In this document: piece by piece, positions 13,951 to 24,748 of the stretch
Position numbering within the stretch: position 1 is the stretch's first letter
Layout of the letters: every line of letters starts with the position of its first letter
Source of the DNA: Arenimonas sp.
GTDB taxonomy: Bacteria > Pseudomonadota > Gammaproteobacteria > Xanthomonadales > Xanthomonadaceae
Length of the DNA stretch: 32,459 bases
Direction of reading: 5' to 3'
Assembly (NCBI GenBank): GCA_026398695.1
Contig: JAPLSJ010000083.1
Location: 1 to 32,459, forward strand
Notes under the pieces: model-generated
Told to the model about the DNA's origin: nothing
Seen by the model: the letters and a program-made list of their open reading frames with translations, nothing else
The model's database searches: none
Translations under genes and position numbers: made by a program

Positions 13951-16257
13951 TCAATACGGGGACGGGATGGCCGCGACGGTGCCGGGCTGCCAGCTGCGGA
14001 TGAAGGCCAGGCAGCGGTGCGAATCCAGCGGCGGCGACAGCCAGAAGCCCTGGATCTCGTCGCAGCCCTGTTCGCGCAGGTAGCCCAGCTGCTGTTCGCT
14101 TTCCACGCCCTCGGCGATCACGTTCAGGCCCAGCGAGTGGCCCATGGTGATGACGGTGGCGGTGATGGCCTCGTCATCCGGGTCGCGGGTGAGGTCGCCG
14201 ATGAATTCCTTGTCGATCTTGAGCGTGTCGATCGGCAGGCGCTTGAGGTACACCAGCGAGGAATAACCGGTGCCGAAGTCGTCGATGGCCAGGGTGATGC
14301 CCAGCTTGCGCAGCTCGTTGAGCACGTGGGTGGTCTGCTCGGCGTTCTGCATCACCATCGATTCGGTGACTTCCAGCTCGATGCGGTTGGCGGGCACGCC
14401 CAGGTCGCGGATCAGGTTGCGGATCTGCTCGGGCAGGTTGCCGCGCAGCAGCTGCAGCACCGACACGTTCACGCCGATGGAGATTTCGTTCAAGCCATGG
14501 CCGCGCCAGCGCTTGAGGGTTTGCATCGCCTCGCCCAGCACCCAGTCGCCGATCGGCAGGATCAGGCCCGACTCCTCGGCCAGCGGGATGAACACCGTGG
14601 GCGGGATTTCGCCCAGTTCGGCGCTGTGCCAGCGCAGCAGGGCTTCCACGCCCGTGATGCGGCCGTCGGCCAGCGCCATGCGCGGCTGGTACACCAGGCG
14701 GAACTCGCCGCGGTCGAGCGCCTTGCGCAGCGAGGCCAGCACGGTGGCGCGGCGGCGCGACTCGGCGTCCATGGTCTCGTTGTAGATCTGGTAGGTGTTC
14801 CGGCCTTCCGCCTTGGCCTGGTACATGGCCGTGTCGGAGAACTTCAGCAGGTCGGTGGGCACCAGCGCGTGGTCGGGGTAAAGGCTGATGCCCAGCGACG
14901 GGGTGATGTTGACGTCGTGGCGCTCGTCCACCTCCAGCGGCATCGAGAACGCGGTGAGGATCTCGCGCGCCATGCGCTCGACCGCCGGTATCGACTCCAC
15001 GTCCTCCAGCACCACGGTGAATTCGTCGCCGCCCAGCCGTGCCACCGTGTCGGACGCGCCGACGGTGGCCTGCAGGCGCGTGGCCGCGGCCTTGAGCAGG
15101 CGATCGCCGGCCGCGTGGCCGAGTGAATCGTTGATGTCCTTGAAGCGGTCGAGGTCGAGGAACAGCACCGCCACCCGGGTTTCCTGCCGGCGCGCCCGCA
15201 CGATGGCCCGGCCCAGGCGCTCGGACAGCAGGGAACGGTTGGGCAGGCCGGTGAGCGTGTCGTAGTTGGCCAGGTAGCGCAGCTCCTGCTCGGCGCGCTT
15301 CTTGTCGGTGATGTCGTTCACCACGGCGACGAAGTGGCTGCGCAGGCCCATGGCGTCGCGCACTTCGCTCATCTCGATCCAGCCCAGGAACTCTTCGCCG
15401 TCCTTGCGCTTCTGCCACATCTCGCCGGCCCAGTGGCCGGTGCGCTCGAGCACGTCGCGCACGCGGCGGTAGAACTCGGCGCTGTGCTGGCTGGAGTCGA
15501 GCAGGCGGCTGTTCTGGCCGATCACTTCCTCTTCGCTGTAGCCGGTGATGCGCGAGAAGGCGGGGTTCACCGAGATGAAGCGGAAGTCGAGGTCGATCAC
15601 CGCCACCGCTTCGCTCATGCTGCGCAGCACTTCCAGCGCCACGCGGCGCTCGCGCTCGGCGCGGCGGATCACGGTGATGTCGCGGGCGGTGCCGGCCATG
15701 CGCAGCGGGCTGCCGCTGGCGTCACGCTCGACGACCTTGCCGCGCGAACGCACCCATACCCACTCGCCGCGCGCGTTGCGGATGCGGTGCTCGGACTCGA
15801 ACACGTCGGTGTGGCCGACGATGTGTTCCTGCAGCAGCTTCTGCACCCGGGGCAGGTCTTCGGGGTGGATGGACTGGGTGCGCCAGTCCTCGGTGGTGAG
15901 TTCCTCGCGGCTGCCCTGGCCCAGCAGCTGGTTGGCGCCGAGGCGGTAGAGGGTGTTGTCGCGGATGTTCCAGTCCCAGAACTCGTCGCCCGAACCCCAC
16001 AGCGCCAGGTTCAGGCGCTCTTCGCGCTCGCGGATCTCGGCGACCAGGGAGGTTTCCTGCTGCAGGCGCTCGCGGCGGACGCGCCAGAGCAGCCAGCCCA
16101 GCAGCAGGGCGATGGTGAACAGGACCAGCTGAAGCAGGAAACCCGACGAGGGACCGCTGGCCTGGGCCCAGGCGATGCCCGGGGAGACGACGGCCAAGGT
16201 CGCGGCGACCGCACCGCGGACGGCCGAAGCCTTGACATGATTTCGCCACAGCGCCAT
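13951..16257 (-). CDS. PAS-PAS-GGDEF-EAL cyclic-di-GMP signalling protein
   Basis: 768 residues. An N-terminal basic then hydrophobic region ending AWAQ (about 1-32) looks like a signal sequence, followed by a membrane helix at 40-60. PAS domains lie at about 80-195 and 205-318, GGDEF at 325-495 and EAL at 505-755. GGDEF is intact (RLGGDEF, 409-413). EAL is intact (GVEALLRW, 538-540), with EVTES, DDFGTGYSS, DKEFIGD and EGVES. The RxxD inhibitory site before GGDEF is absent (GASD instead). Both synthesis and breakdown of c-di-GMP are possible; many such hybrids act mainly as phosphodiesterases. Its stop is 32 bases before the ZapB-like gene. Start at 16257 is the first ATG fitting the signal sequence, with a weak ribosome site. 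Confidence 0.9.
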   Translation of the reverse strand: MALWRNHVKASAVRGAVAATLAVVSPGIAWAQASGPSSGFLLQLVLFTIALLLGWLLWRVRRERLQQETSLVAEIREREERLNLALWGSGDEFWDWNIRDNTLYRLGANQLLGQGSREELTTEDWRTQSIHPEDLPRVQKLLQEHIVGHTDVFESEHRIRNARGEWVWVRSRGKVVERDASGSPLRMAGTARDITVIRRAERERRVALEVLRSMSEAVAVIDLDFRFISVNPAFSRITGYSEEEVIGQNSRLLDSSQHSAEFYRRVRDVLERTGHWAGEMWQKRKDGEEFLGWIEMSEVRDAMGLRSHFVAVVNDITDKKRAEQELRYLANYDTLTGLPNRSLLSERLGRAIVRARRQETRVAVLFLDLDRFKDINDSLGHAAGDRLLKAAATRLQATVGASDTVARLGGDEFTVVLEDVESIPAVERMAREILTAFSMPLEVDERHDVNITPSLGISLYPDHALVPTDLLKFSDTAMYQAKAEGRNTYQIYNETMDAESRRRATVLASLRKALDRGEFRLVYQPRMALADGRITGVEALLRWHSAELGEIPPTVFIPLAEESGLILPIGDWVLGEAMQTLKRWRGHGLNEISIGVNVSVLQLLRGNLPEQIRNLIRDLGVPANRIELEVTESMVMQNAEQTTHVLNELRKLGITLAIDDFGTGYSSLVYLKRLPIDTLKIDKEFIGDLTRDPDDEAITATVITMGHSLGLNVIAEGVESEQQLGYLREQGCDEIQGFWLSPPLDSHRCLAFIRSWQPGTVAAIPSPY

Positions 16258-16299
16258 TTGGCCCGGAGGTCCCCTGATTCGATCCGTGCTTGTCGAGGG

Positions 16300-16328
16300 A
16301 GTGTAGGGTGGCGCCAACAAGGCCACAA
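16300..16328 (-). promoter_or_regulatory. Candidate promoter of the GGDEF-EAL gene
   Basis: On the minus strand TTGTGG (16323-16328) and TACACT (16300-16305) are 17 bases apart, 43 bases before the start codon. Confidence 0.4.
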
Positions 16329-16360
16329 GCGGCGAGCCGAAGTCGACAGCTCCGGCTTGA

Positions 16361-16366
16361 TAGAAT
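16361..16366 (+). promoter_or_regulatory. Candidate -10 box of the ygfB-pepP operon
   Basis: TAGAAT lies 27 bases before the ATG. There is no good -35 at standard spacing; TCGACA (16343-16348) is only 12 bases away. Confidence 0.3.
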
Positions 16367-16392
16367 GCCGTCATCCCCAAGGCAGGCAGACC

Positions 16393-16944
16393 ATGTCCGA
16401 AGCCCAGCTTCCCGAATACGCCGCCGTCGTCGCCGAGCTGCAGGGCCTCGAGGCCGGCCTCGACCCTTGCGAGCTGCACGGCTCGCTGTGCGGCTTCCTG
16501 TCCGGCGGCGGTCGCCACGACCGCCAGGGCTGGTTCGCCCAGGTGATGTCCGACCCGCTGCTGTCGCCGCCCGAGCCCGGCGGCGCCATCGACGCCCTGT
16601 ACGCCGCCAGCACGCGCCAGCTCGATTCGCCCGATTTCGAGTTCGAGCTGCTGCTGCCCGACGGCGAACGGCCCGTGAGCGAGCGCGGCGACGGCCTGGT
16701 GTCCTGGTGCCGCGGCTTCCTGGGCGGCTTCGGCCTGGCGTCGGGCGCCAAGCCGCCGCTGTCCGAGGAGTCCGAGGAGGCGCTGGGCGACATCGCCCGC
16801 ATCGCCGCCAGCGACCTGAGCTACGAGGATCCCGAAGCGGACGAGGAAGCCCTGGAAGAGGTGACCGAGTTCATCCGCGTCGCCGCGCTGCTGCTGCACA
16901 GCGACTGCGTGCTGGGTCCGCGGCACCGGCGCAAGCTCAACTGA
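16393..16944 (+). CDS. UPF0149/YecA family protein (YgfB-like)
   Basis: 183 residues, helical and acidic. Family features: CELHGSLCGFLSGG (26-39), SWCRGFLGGFGLA (103-115) and the acidic run SYEDPEADEEALEEVTEFIR (142-161). In other gammaproteobacteria YgfB sits just before pepP, as it does here with a 10-base gap. YgfB has been linked to regulation in Pseudomonas, but its basic function is unsettled. AAGGCAGG lies before the ATG. The frame is open far upstream on this strand, but that region is antisense to the GGDEF-EAL gene. Confidence 0.88.
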   Translation: MSEAQLPEYAAVVAELQGLEAGLDPCELHGSLCGFLSGGGRHDRQGWFAQVMSDPLLSPPEPGGAIDALYAASTRQLDSPDFEFELLLPDGERPVSERGDGLVSWCRGFLGGFGLASGAKPPLSEESEEALGDIARIAASDLSYEDPEADEEALEEVTEFIRVAALLLHSDCVLGPRHRRKLN

Positions 16945-16954
16945 GGCGCCGGCC

Positions 16955-18265
16955 GTGATCAAGTCCGCCGAGTTCGCCCGCCGCCGCAAGCAGCTGATGC
17001 GCATGGCCGACGAGGACGCCATCCTGGTGCTGCCCAGTGCGCCGATGCGCGTGCGCAGCCACGACACCCACTACCCGTACCGCCAGGACAGCGACTTCTG
17101 GTACCTCAGCGGCTTCTCCGAGCCCGAGGCGGTGCTGGTGCTGGTGCCGGGCCGCAAGCACGGCGAGGCGCTGCTGTTCTGCCGCGAGCGCGACGCCGAC
17201 CGCGAAGCCTGGGACGGCCCGCGCGCCGGGCCCGAGGGCGCCGTGGAGTCCCACGGTTTCGACGACGCCTACCCGATCGCCGACCTCGACGAGATCCTGC
17301 CGGGCCTGCTGGAAGGCCGTTCGCGGGTCTACTACCACTTCGGCCGCGACACCGAATTCGACCTCAAGCTGATCGGCTGGGTGAACCGCGTGCGTTCGCA
17401 GGTGCGGCACGGCGCGCAGCCGCCGCACGAATTCCTCGAGCTGGGCCACCTGCTGCACGAGCTGCGCCTGTTCAAGAGCCCGGGCGAGCTCAAGCTGATG
17501 CGCCACTCGGCGCGCATCGCCTGCGAGGCGCAGCTGGCCGCGATGCGCGCCACCCGCGTCGGTGGCCGCGAATACGAAGTGGAAGCGGCGCTGCAATACA
17601 CCTATCGCCGCAACAACGCGGTGGCCGCCTACGAGCCCATCGTCGGCGCGGGCGCCAACGGCTGCGTGCTGCACTACCGCGACAACAACGCCGAGACGGC
17701 CGACGGCGACCTGCTGCTGTGCGACGCCGGCGCCGAGTTCGCAAACTACGCCTCCGACATCACCCGCACCTGGCCGGTGAACGGCCGCTACTCCACCGAA
17801 CAGCGCGCGCTGTACGAAGTGGTGCTGGCGGCGCAGCAGGCGGCGCTGGCGCAGGCGCGGCCGGGCAAGCCCTGGATCGCGGGCCACGAGGCCGCCGTGC
17901 AGTCGCTCACCGAGGGCCTGCTGTCACTGGGCCTGCTCAAGGGCACGCTCAAGCAGGCGCTGGCCAGCGAGTCGTACAAGAAGTTCTACATGCACAAGAC
18001 CGGCCACTGGATCGGCCTGGACGTGCACGACGTGGGCGAGTACAAGGTCGCCGGCGAATTCCGCGAACTCGAGCCCGGCATGGTGTTCACCATCGAGCCC
18101 GGGATCTACATCGCGCCGGGCACCAAGGGCGTGCCGGCGAAGTGGCAGGGCATCGGCATCCGCATCGAGGACGACGTGCTGGTCACCAAGGACGGCCACG
18201 AGGTGCTGACCGATGGCGTGCCCAAGGCGATCGACGCGGTCGAGGACGTGCTGGCCTCGCGCTGA
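16955..18265 (+). CDS. pepP: Xaa-Pro aminopeptidase (aminopeptidase P)
   Basis: 436 residues, close to E. coli PepP (441). It removes the N-terminal residue before proline, using two manganese ions in a pita-bread fold. Ligands: Asp257 in LCDAGAE, Asp268 in SDITRTW, His351 in KTGHWIGLDVHD, Glu381 in TIEPGIYI, and Glu405 in GIRIEDDVL; His240 is also conserved. The N-terminal domain has YPYRQDSDFWYLSGF. The start is GTG (MIKSAEFARRR). The stop abuts the stop of the convergent DUF4328 gene; the two share the sequence TGATCA with no spacer. Confidence 0.96.
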   Translation: MIKSAEFARRRKQLMRMADEDAILVLPSAPMRVRSHDTHYPYRQDSDFWYLSGFSEPEAVLVLVPGRKHGEALLFCRERDADREAWDGPRAGPEGAVESHGFDDAYPIADLDEILPGLLEGRSRVYYHFGRDTEFDLKLIGWVNRVRSQVRHGAQPPHEFLELGHLLHELRLFKSPGELKLMRHSARIACEAQLAAMRATRVGGREYEVEAALQYTYRRNNAVAAYEPIVGAGANGCVLHYRDNNAETADGDLLLCDAGAEFANYASDITRTWPVNGRYSTEQRALYEVVLAAQQAALAQARPGKPWIAGHEAAVQSLTEGLLSLGLLKGTLKQALASESYKKFYMHKTGHWIGLDVHDVGEYKVAGEFRELEPGMVFTIEPGIYIAPGTKGVPAKWQGIGIRIEDDVLVTKDGHEVLTDGVPKAIDAVEDVLASR

Positions 18266-18973
18266 TCAGACCGCGGTGGTGACCAGGTCGTCTGGCAGCT
18301 CGGGCTGCTCCGGCGGCGGCACCAGGGCGATGCTGCGGTCCTGCGCCTCGCGCACGCGCCGCACGATACCCATGAACACCAGCGACAGCGGGATGCTGAA
18401 CACGCACAGGCCCACGCCGATCCACTCGGCCCGGATCATTTCCTCCAGTGTCTCCGCGCCCATCGACATCCGGAAGCTGATGTTGCCGATGATGTTGCCC
18501 GCCAGCCACAGCGTCCACCACAGCGTCAGCGTGCCGACCGAGGTTTCCCGCCAGCGCGTGGGCTCGTGGCTGGCCAGCCAGATCTCGCGCATCGCCCGGA
18601 ACGGTATCACCAGGTTGGCGAAGGGCACGAAATACCAGCCCACCGACCACCCGGGCGTGTACTCCAGGCGCTTGGCGCCCAGGTGCCGCACGTTCCAGGC
18701 GGCCCGGAAGATCCAGCGGCCGATCATGAAATAAAGCGACACCGTCACCAGCGTGCTGAGCAGGGCCACGATCAGCTGCACGATCTCGGCGGGCGAGAAG
18801 TCCGGTGATTTGTCGTTGACCACCACGGTGCCCGACAGCAGGTCTCCCATGTAGCCAATGACCGACACGGTGGAGAACACGTAGAGCAACTGCAGCACCA
18901 CGTCCAGCCAGAGCACGGCGATGATGGCCCCGCTGAGTCCCTTCAGTGATTCGTAGCGATCCTTCGCAGCCAT
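18266..18973 (-). CDS. DUF4328 family membrane protein
   Basis: 235 residues with about four membrane helices (near 15-36, 64-88, 147-165, 184-207). The DUF4328 hallmark appears in the middle: an R-x-W-N-V-R-H-LGA type stretch followed by TPGWSVGWYFVPFANLVIPF and RAMREIW (about 88-132). The C-terminus is proline/acid-rich and cytoplasmic. Function unknown in this family. It is the last gene of the minus-strand run pepA - holC - DUF4328, 17 bases after holC, with GGGGACGGGA before the ATG. Confidence 0.82.
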   Translation of the reverse strand: MAAKDRYESLKGLSGAIIAVLWLDVVLQLLYVFSTVSVIGYMGDLLSGTVVVNDKSPDFSPAEIVQLIVALLSTLVTVSLYFMIGRWIFRAAWNVRHLGAKRLEYTPGWSVGWYFVPFANLVIPFRAMREIWLASHEPTRWRETSVGTLTLWWTLWLAGNIIGNISFRMSMGAETLEEMIRAEWIGVGLCVFSIPLSLVFMGIVRRVREAQDRSIALVPPPEQPELPDDLVTTAV

Positions 18974-18990
18974 TCCCGTCCCCTGTTGGA

Positions 18991-19416
18991 TTACATGTCG
19001 TGTTTCTTGACGTCGATGCCGCGCGCGACGTACTGCTTCCAGCGCTCGCGCAGCGGGCCGCGCGCGGAGTCATCCGCCGGCACCACTTCCAGCACGCGTT
19101 CGAAGCCGTCGGGCACGGCGGCGTCGCGCAGGTTGAGCACCATCGGGCGCATGCCCGGGTCGTGTTCGGGGGCGGCCAGCAGCACCGGCACCTCCTCCTC
19201 GTCCTCGTCGGCGCCGACGATCTGGTGCGGCACGTAGGCGTCGGGGTCGAACGACCACAGCAGGTCGTCCAACTGCTCGGCCTGGGCCGCCGACGCGCAC
19301 AGCACCAGCATCGGCAGGCCGGCGTCGCTGGCTTTGCGCGCCAGCTCGCACACCAGCAGCAGCGGCTGCTCGCGGAAGCGCGGCTTGCCGATCAGGTAGA
19401 AATCGGCGCGGGCCAT
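18991..19416 (-). CDS. holC: DNA polymerase III subunit chi
   Basis: 141 residues. Chi joins the clamp loader (through psi) to single-strand binding protein. Typical features: ADFYLIG at the start, LVCELARKASDAGLPMLVLC (21-40), the DLLWSFDPDAYVPHQI motif (51-66), and a PVLL..PMVLNLRDAAVPDGFERVLEVV segment. It follows pepA with one base between stop and start; pepA-holC order is conserved in Proteobacteria. Confidence 0.93.
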   Translation of the reverse strand: MARADFYLIGKPRFREQPLLLVCELARKASDAGLPMLVLCASAAQAEQLDDLLWSFDPDAYVPHQIVGADEDEEEVPVLLAAPEHDPGMRPMVLNLRDAAVPDGFERVLEVVPADDSARGPLRERWKQYVARGIDVKKHDM

Positions 19417-19417
19417 C

Positions 19418-20893
<1,476 letters not shown>

Positions 20894-20969
20894 GGTGTTT
20901 GATTCCGTACAATTGGGGGAGTCGGGAGCGAAGCGGCCATTGGCGGCGACGACCCGTGAAGACCCTGCG

Positions 20970-20975
20970 ATTCTA
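20970..20975 (-). promoter_or_regulatory. Candidate pepA -10 box in the pepA/lptF divergent region
   Basis: Minus-strand TAGAAT, 76 bases before the pepA start; no clear -35. On the plus strand TACAAT (20908-20913) could serve lptF with a long leader, also without a good -35. Nothing else is evident in this 147-bp gap. Confidence 0.28.
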
Positions 20976-21040
20976 ACAAGGCACGGGCGGGCAAGGCCCG
21001 CTCCCCGTTTCTTTCCCCGGCAAAGGTCCCCAACCCCGGC

Positions 21041-22123
21041 ATGCTGCTGATCGAACGCCACCTGCTGCGCCAGTTCGCCCTGAGCGTGGCCGCCGTCGCG
21101 GCCGTGCTGCTGCTGGTGGGGCTGGGCGGGCTGCTGGTGGACCTGATGTCGGAGATCGCCCGCGGCAAGGTGCCGGCGGGGCTGCTGCTGTCGCAGCTGG
21201 GCCTGCGCTCGATCCAGGTGCTGCCGCTGCTGCTGCCGCTGGCCCTGTTCATCGGGCTGCTGCTGGCGGTGGGCAAGCTTTACGGCGACAGCGAGATGGC
21301 CGTGCTGTCGTCGGTGGGCCTGGGGCCGCAGCGGCTGTGGCGCCCGCTGGCGCTGGTGACGGTGCCCGTGGCCGCGATCATCGCCCTGTCGTCGCTCTGG
21401 CTGGCGCCCACCGGCTCGCGGGTGGCCGGCGAGATGGTGGAAAACGCCAGGCGCTCGTTCCTGGTCGCCGGCCTCGAGGCCGGCCGCTTCATCGAACTGC
21501 CGGGCCGCGCCGGCGTGCTGTACGTGGGTGAGCTGAGCACCGACGGCACCCGCTTCCGGCAGATGTTCGTGCAGTCCGAGCGCGACGGCCGGCTGGACGT
21601 CATCACCGCCAGCGAAGGCGAGCTGCTCGTCGAGGGCGACACCGGCCGCTTCCTGCGCCTGCGCGACGGCTTCCGGGTCGAGGGCACGCTCGACTCGAAG
21701 GACTTCCGCCTGATGCGCTTTGGCGAAAACGAACTGCGCGTACCCGACGCCGAGCCGGACGCCGGCAGCGACGATCTCGAAGCCCGCTCCACGCTGCAGC
21801 TGTTGGCGCGCACCGACGCGAACGCGCGCGCCGAGCTGCACTGGCGCATCGCCACGCCGCTGATGGCGCTGGTGCTGGGCGTGCTGGCACTGCCCCTGGG
21901 TCGCGGCGAGCCGCGCCAGGCGCGCTACGGCCGCATCCTGGCGGCCCTGCTGATCTACGTGAACGCCATGGCGCTGCTCGTGCTGGGCAAGGGTTGGCTG
22001 GCCACGTCGGTGCTGCCCACCTGGGCCGGGCTGTGGTGGCTGCTGCTGCCCATGGCGGCGCTGGCCTGGTGGTTGTTCCGCACCGACGGCCGCCTGCGCG
22101 CACCGAAGCGGGCACTGGCTTGA
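21041..22123 (+). CDS. lptF: LPS export ABC transporter permease LptF
   Basis: 360 residues. With LptG and the LptB ATPase it extracts lipopolysaccharide from the inner membrane and passes it to LptC/LptA. Three N-terminal helices (about 12-34, 55-77, 98-119), a periplasmic beta-jellyroll domain (about 130-265), and three C-terminal helices (about 272-350). The start [15 protein letters not shown] and the cytoplasmic coupling stretch [19 protein letters not shown] (84-102) are typical. lptG overlaps its stop codon. Confidence 0.95.
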   Translation: MLLIERHLLRQFALSVAAVAAVLLLVGLGGLLVDLMSEIARGKVPAGLLLSQLGLRSIQVLPLLLPLALFIGLLLAVGKLYGDSEMAVLSSVGLGPQRLWRPLALVTVPVAAIIALSSLWLAPTGSRVAGEMVENARRSFLVAGLEAGRFIELPGRAGVLYVGELSTDGTRFRQMFVQSERDGRLDVITASEGELLVEGDTGRFLRLRDGFRVEGTLDSKDFRLMRFGENELRVPDAEPDAGSDDLEARSTLQLLARTDANARAELHWRIATPLMALVLGVLALPLGRGEPRQARYGRILAALLIYVNAMALLVLGKGWLATSVLPTWAGLWWLLLPMAALAWWLFRTDGRLRAPKRALA

Positions 22124-23217
22124 ACCTGCGTCCGCGCATCGTCGACCTGTACCTGGCGCGCACCGTGCTGGTGAGCACGCTGGGCGCGTGGGCGGTGCTG
22201 GTGGGTTTCGACCTGCTCTCGGCCTTCGTCAACGAGCTCGACGAAATCGGCCAGGGCAGCTACACCCTGAGCCACGCCGTGCTGTTCACCGTCTACACCG
22301 TGCCGCGGCGCATGTATGAAGTGTTCCCCACCGTGGCCCTGATCGGCACCGTGCTGGGCCTGGGCGGGCTGGCTGCCCGCTCGGAGCTCACCGCCATGCG
22401 TGCGGTGGGCATGTCGCGCCTGCGCATCGGCCTGGGCTCGCTGCTGTCGGTGATGGTGCTGACCGTGCTGATGGTGGTCAACGCCGAGACCGTGGCGCCG
22501 TTCGGCGAACAGAGCGCGCAGTCGGTGGTGACCCAGGCCAAGACCGGCGACGTGGTGGTGGCGCGCGTGTCGGGCCTGTGGGTGCGCGAGGGCGACGTGT
22601 TCCTCAACGCCCGCGACGGCGCCAACCGCCGCACCAACGGCGTGGAATGGACCGAGCTGCGCGGCGTGCGGCTGTTCGAGTTCGACGGGCAGGGCAAGCT
22701 GCTGTCCATGGCCGAGGCCAAGACCGCCGAACACCGCGGCGACCGGTGGCTGCTGCGCGACGTGAAGCGTTCGACCTTCGGCGAGCGCTCGGTCACCACG
22801 CAGGTGCTGGCGGAGGAAGTCTGGCAAAGCGAACTGGACGATCGCGCGCTGGCCGCCGCGGCGTCGCGCCCGCGCTACCTCAGCGCGCAGGAGCTCGGCC
22901 GCAACATCGAATACATGCAGCGCAACGGCCTGGACGCCAAGGCGTTCGAGAACGCCTACTGGGGCCGCTGGTTCTACCCGCTGAACGTGCTGGTGCTGTG
23001 CCTGGCGGGGCTGCCGTTCGCGTTTGGTTCGCTGCGTTCGGGCGGGTTCGGCAAGCGCCTGTTCACCGCCATCGTCATCGGCGTGGCCTACCTGCTGGCG
23101 CAGCGCCTGGTGGTGAGCCTGTCGGACGTCTATCGCTTCGACGCACGCGTGGCCTACCTGCTGCCGCCGATGATGCTGCTGGGTCTCAGCTGGGGCGTGC
23201 TTTCCCGGCGCGAATAG
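22120..23217 (+). CDS. lptG: LPS export ABC transporter permease LptG
   Basis: 365 residues, same fold as LptF: helices at about 14-36, 55-80 and 100-122, periplasmic jellyroll, then three C-terminal helices. [17 protein letters not shown] (87-103) is the LptB-coupling segment. The start is TTG at 22120, overlapping the lptF stop (TTGA), so translation is coupled. It yields the family N-terminus ([17 protein letters not shown]); the frame is open upstream but only inside lptF. Its stop is three bases from that of the convergent RDD gene. Confidence 0.94.
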   Translation: MNLRPRIVDLYLARTVLVSTLGAWAVLVGFDLLSAFVNELDEIGQGSYTLSHAVLFTVYTVPRRMYEVFPTVALIGTVLGLGGLAARSELTAMRAVGMSRLRIGLGSLLSVMVLTVLMVVNAETVAPFGEQSAQSVVTQAKTGDVVVARVSGLWVREGDVFLNARDGANRRTNGVEWTELRGVRLFEFDGQGKLLSMAEAKTAEHRGDRWLLRDVKRSTFGERSVTTQVLAEEVWQSELDDRALAAAASRPRYLSAQELGRNIEYMQRNGLDAKAFENAYWGRWFYPLNVLVLCLAGLPFAFGSLRSGGFGKRLFTAIVIGVAYLLAQRLVVSLSDVYRFDARVAYLLPPMMLLGLSWGVLSRRE

Positions 23218-23220
23218 CGC

Positions 23221-23670
23221 TCAGCGCGGCGGCATCCGCACCAGCACCGTGCCGCTGGCAAGGTCGTGCCAGGTGCGGCGTTCGCGGTCCACCAGCGACC
23301 AGGCGAAGCCCAGGCCCGCCGCCGCCAGCGACACCGTGGCCACCGCGTAGCGGATCCAGAGCGCGCGTGCGCCGGCGATGCGGCCGTCCTTGCCCAGCAC
23401 CTTCAGTCGCCAGGGGCGCATGCCCAGCGTCTGGCCGATACCCTTCCAGGACATCACCGCATACAGCCCGCTGGTGCCCCAGCACATCAGCCACAGCGCC
23501 AGCTGCCCGGGACTCCAGGGCGCGAACGGCGCATGGCCCGGCACCACGGCCAGCGCCACGCCGCTGACGGCGAACCACAGGGCGATGTTGGGCATGGCGT
23601 CGTACACCAGTGCGAGCAGGCGCCAGCCCAGGTGGGCGGGCAGGGCGGTGGGCAAGGGGGTATCGGTCAT
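23221..23670 (-). CDS. RDD-family membrane protein
   Basis: 149 residues. The RDD signature appears as LGWRLLALVYDAMPN (14-28; the usual Arg-Asp is replaced by Tyr-Asp), then helices at about 27-45 and 51-72. The second conserved block GIGQTLGMRPWRLKVLGKDG follows at about 76-95, and the C-terminal helix is AVATVSLAAAGLGFAWSLV. RDD proteins are small inner-membrane proteins of mostly unknown role (some act as ion antiporters). The start is 45 bases from xerD on the opposite strand; no clear Shine-Dalgarno. Confidence 0.85.
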   Translation of the reverse strand: MTDTPLPTALPAHLGWRLLALVYDAMPNIALWFAVSGVALAVVPGHAPFAPWSPGQLALWLMCWGTSGLYAVMSWKGIGQTLGMRPWRLKVLGKDGRIAGARALWIRYAVATVSLAAAGLGFAWSLVDRERRTWHDLASGTVLVRMPPR

Positions 23671-23715
23671 GCGCACAGCATAGCGGCGCCGCCGGGGCAT
23701 CGCTAAGCTGGCGCC

Positions 23716-24669
23716 ATGCCCAACCGCCGACCCGCAGACCGCCGCGCGCGCGCGCAGGCCATGCCGCCCGCGCCGCCGCACGACCTGCTGGCGATCACGT
23801 CCTTCCTTGACCGCGCCTGGGCCGAATCGGGCCTGTCGCAGCTGACCCTGCAGAGCTACCGCCGCGACCTGGAGGGGCTGTCGCGCTGGCTCGGCACGTT
23901 CGGCCGCGACCTGGCCGGCGTCGACCGCCAGGTGCTTTTCGACTACCTCGCCCAGCGCACCGCGGCCGGCTACGCAGCGCGCAGCAATGCCCGGCTGCTG
24001 TCGGCGCTGCGGGCCTTCTTCGCGCAGCAGGTGCGGCTGGGCGTGCGCGAGACCGACCCCACGGCCCTGCTCGACCCACCCAAGCTGGGGCGGTCGCTGC
24101 CCAAGGCGCTGTCGGAAAGTGAAGTCGAGGCGCTGATCAACGCACCGTCGGTGGACACCCCCGCGGGCCTGCGCGACCGCGCCATGGTGGAGCTGATGTA
24201 CGCCACCGGCCTGCGCGTGAGCGAGCTGGTGAACCTGCCGGCCATGTCACTGAACCTGCGCCAGGGCGTGGTGCGCGTGATGGGCAAAGGCAGAAAGGAG
24301 CGCCTGGTGCCGCTGGGCGAGGAGGCGCTGCACTGGGTGGAGCTTTACATCGCCCAGGCGCGGCCGGCGCTGGCGGGCGGCAAGGCGGCGGCCCCGCTGT
24401 TCCTGGGCCGCGCCGGCGCGGCGCTGAGCCGGCAGCAGTTCTGGAACGTGGTGAAGCGGCTGGCCCTGGTGGCGGGCGTGGACCCGGCCCGGGTCAGCCC
24501 GCACGGGCTTCGCCACAGCTTCGCCACCCACCTGCTCAACCACGGCGCGGACCTGCGCGCGCTGCAGATGCTGCTCGGCCACAGTTCGCTGTCCACGACC
24601 CAGATCTACACCCTGGTGGCGCGCGAAGGCCTCAAGCGCCTGCACCAGCAGCACCACCCCCGGGCCTGA
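23716..24669 (+). CDS. xerD: Site-specific tyrosine recombinase XerD
   Basis: 317 residues. With XerC it resolves chromosome dimers at dif under FtsK control. N-terminal SAM-like core-binding domain about 24-108; catalytic domain about 127-312 with Arg167 (ATGLRVSEL), Lys191 (GKGRKER), His263/Arg266 ([12 protein letters not shown]), His289 (LLGHSS) and nucleophile Tyr298 (TQIYT). The first 15 residues are basic and low-complexity; an ATG at 23761 would remove them, so the start is uncertain. xerD next to a DsbC-like gene is a common order in Proteobacteria. Confidence 0.95.
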   Translation: MPNRRPADRRARAQAMPPAPPHDLLAITSFLDRAWAESGLSQLTLQSYRRDLEGLSRWLGTFGRDLAGVDRQVLFDYLAQRTAAGYAARSNARLLSALRAFFAQQVRLGVRETDPTALLDPPKLGRSLPKALSESEVEALINAPSVDTPAGLRDRAMVELMYATGLRVSELVNLPAMSLNLRQGVVRVMGKGRKERLVPLGEEALHWVELYIAQARPALAGGKAAAPLFLGRAGAALSRQQFWNVVKRLALVAGVDPARVSPHGLRHSFATHLLNHGADLRALQMLLGHSSLSTTQIYTLVAREGLKRLHQQHHPRA

Positions 24670-24701
24670 TCCGGCCAGCCATGACACAATCGCCGGAACT
24701 T

Positions 24702-24723
24702 TCCGACCCGCTGCCGGGTCGGA
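24702..24723 (+). terminator. Stable hairpin between xerD and dsbC
   Basis: TCCGACCCG (24702-24710) pairs perfectly with CGGGTCGGA (24715-24723) around CTGC. No U-tract follows. It could end the xerD transcript or shape the dsbC leader, since it is 25 bases before the dsbC start. Confidence 0.38.
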
Positions 24724-24748
24724 GCCGGACACCAACCCAGGACGCCCC

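Noticed and set aside
23716-24669. xerD as a phage or island integrase
   Set aside because: Length and motifs are those of housekeeping XerD, and no attachment repeats or mobile genes lie nearby.
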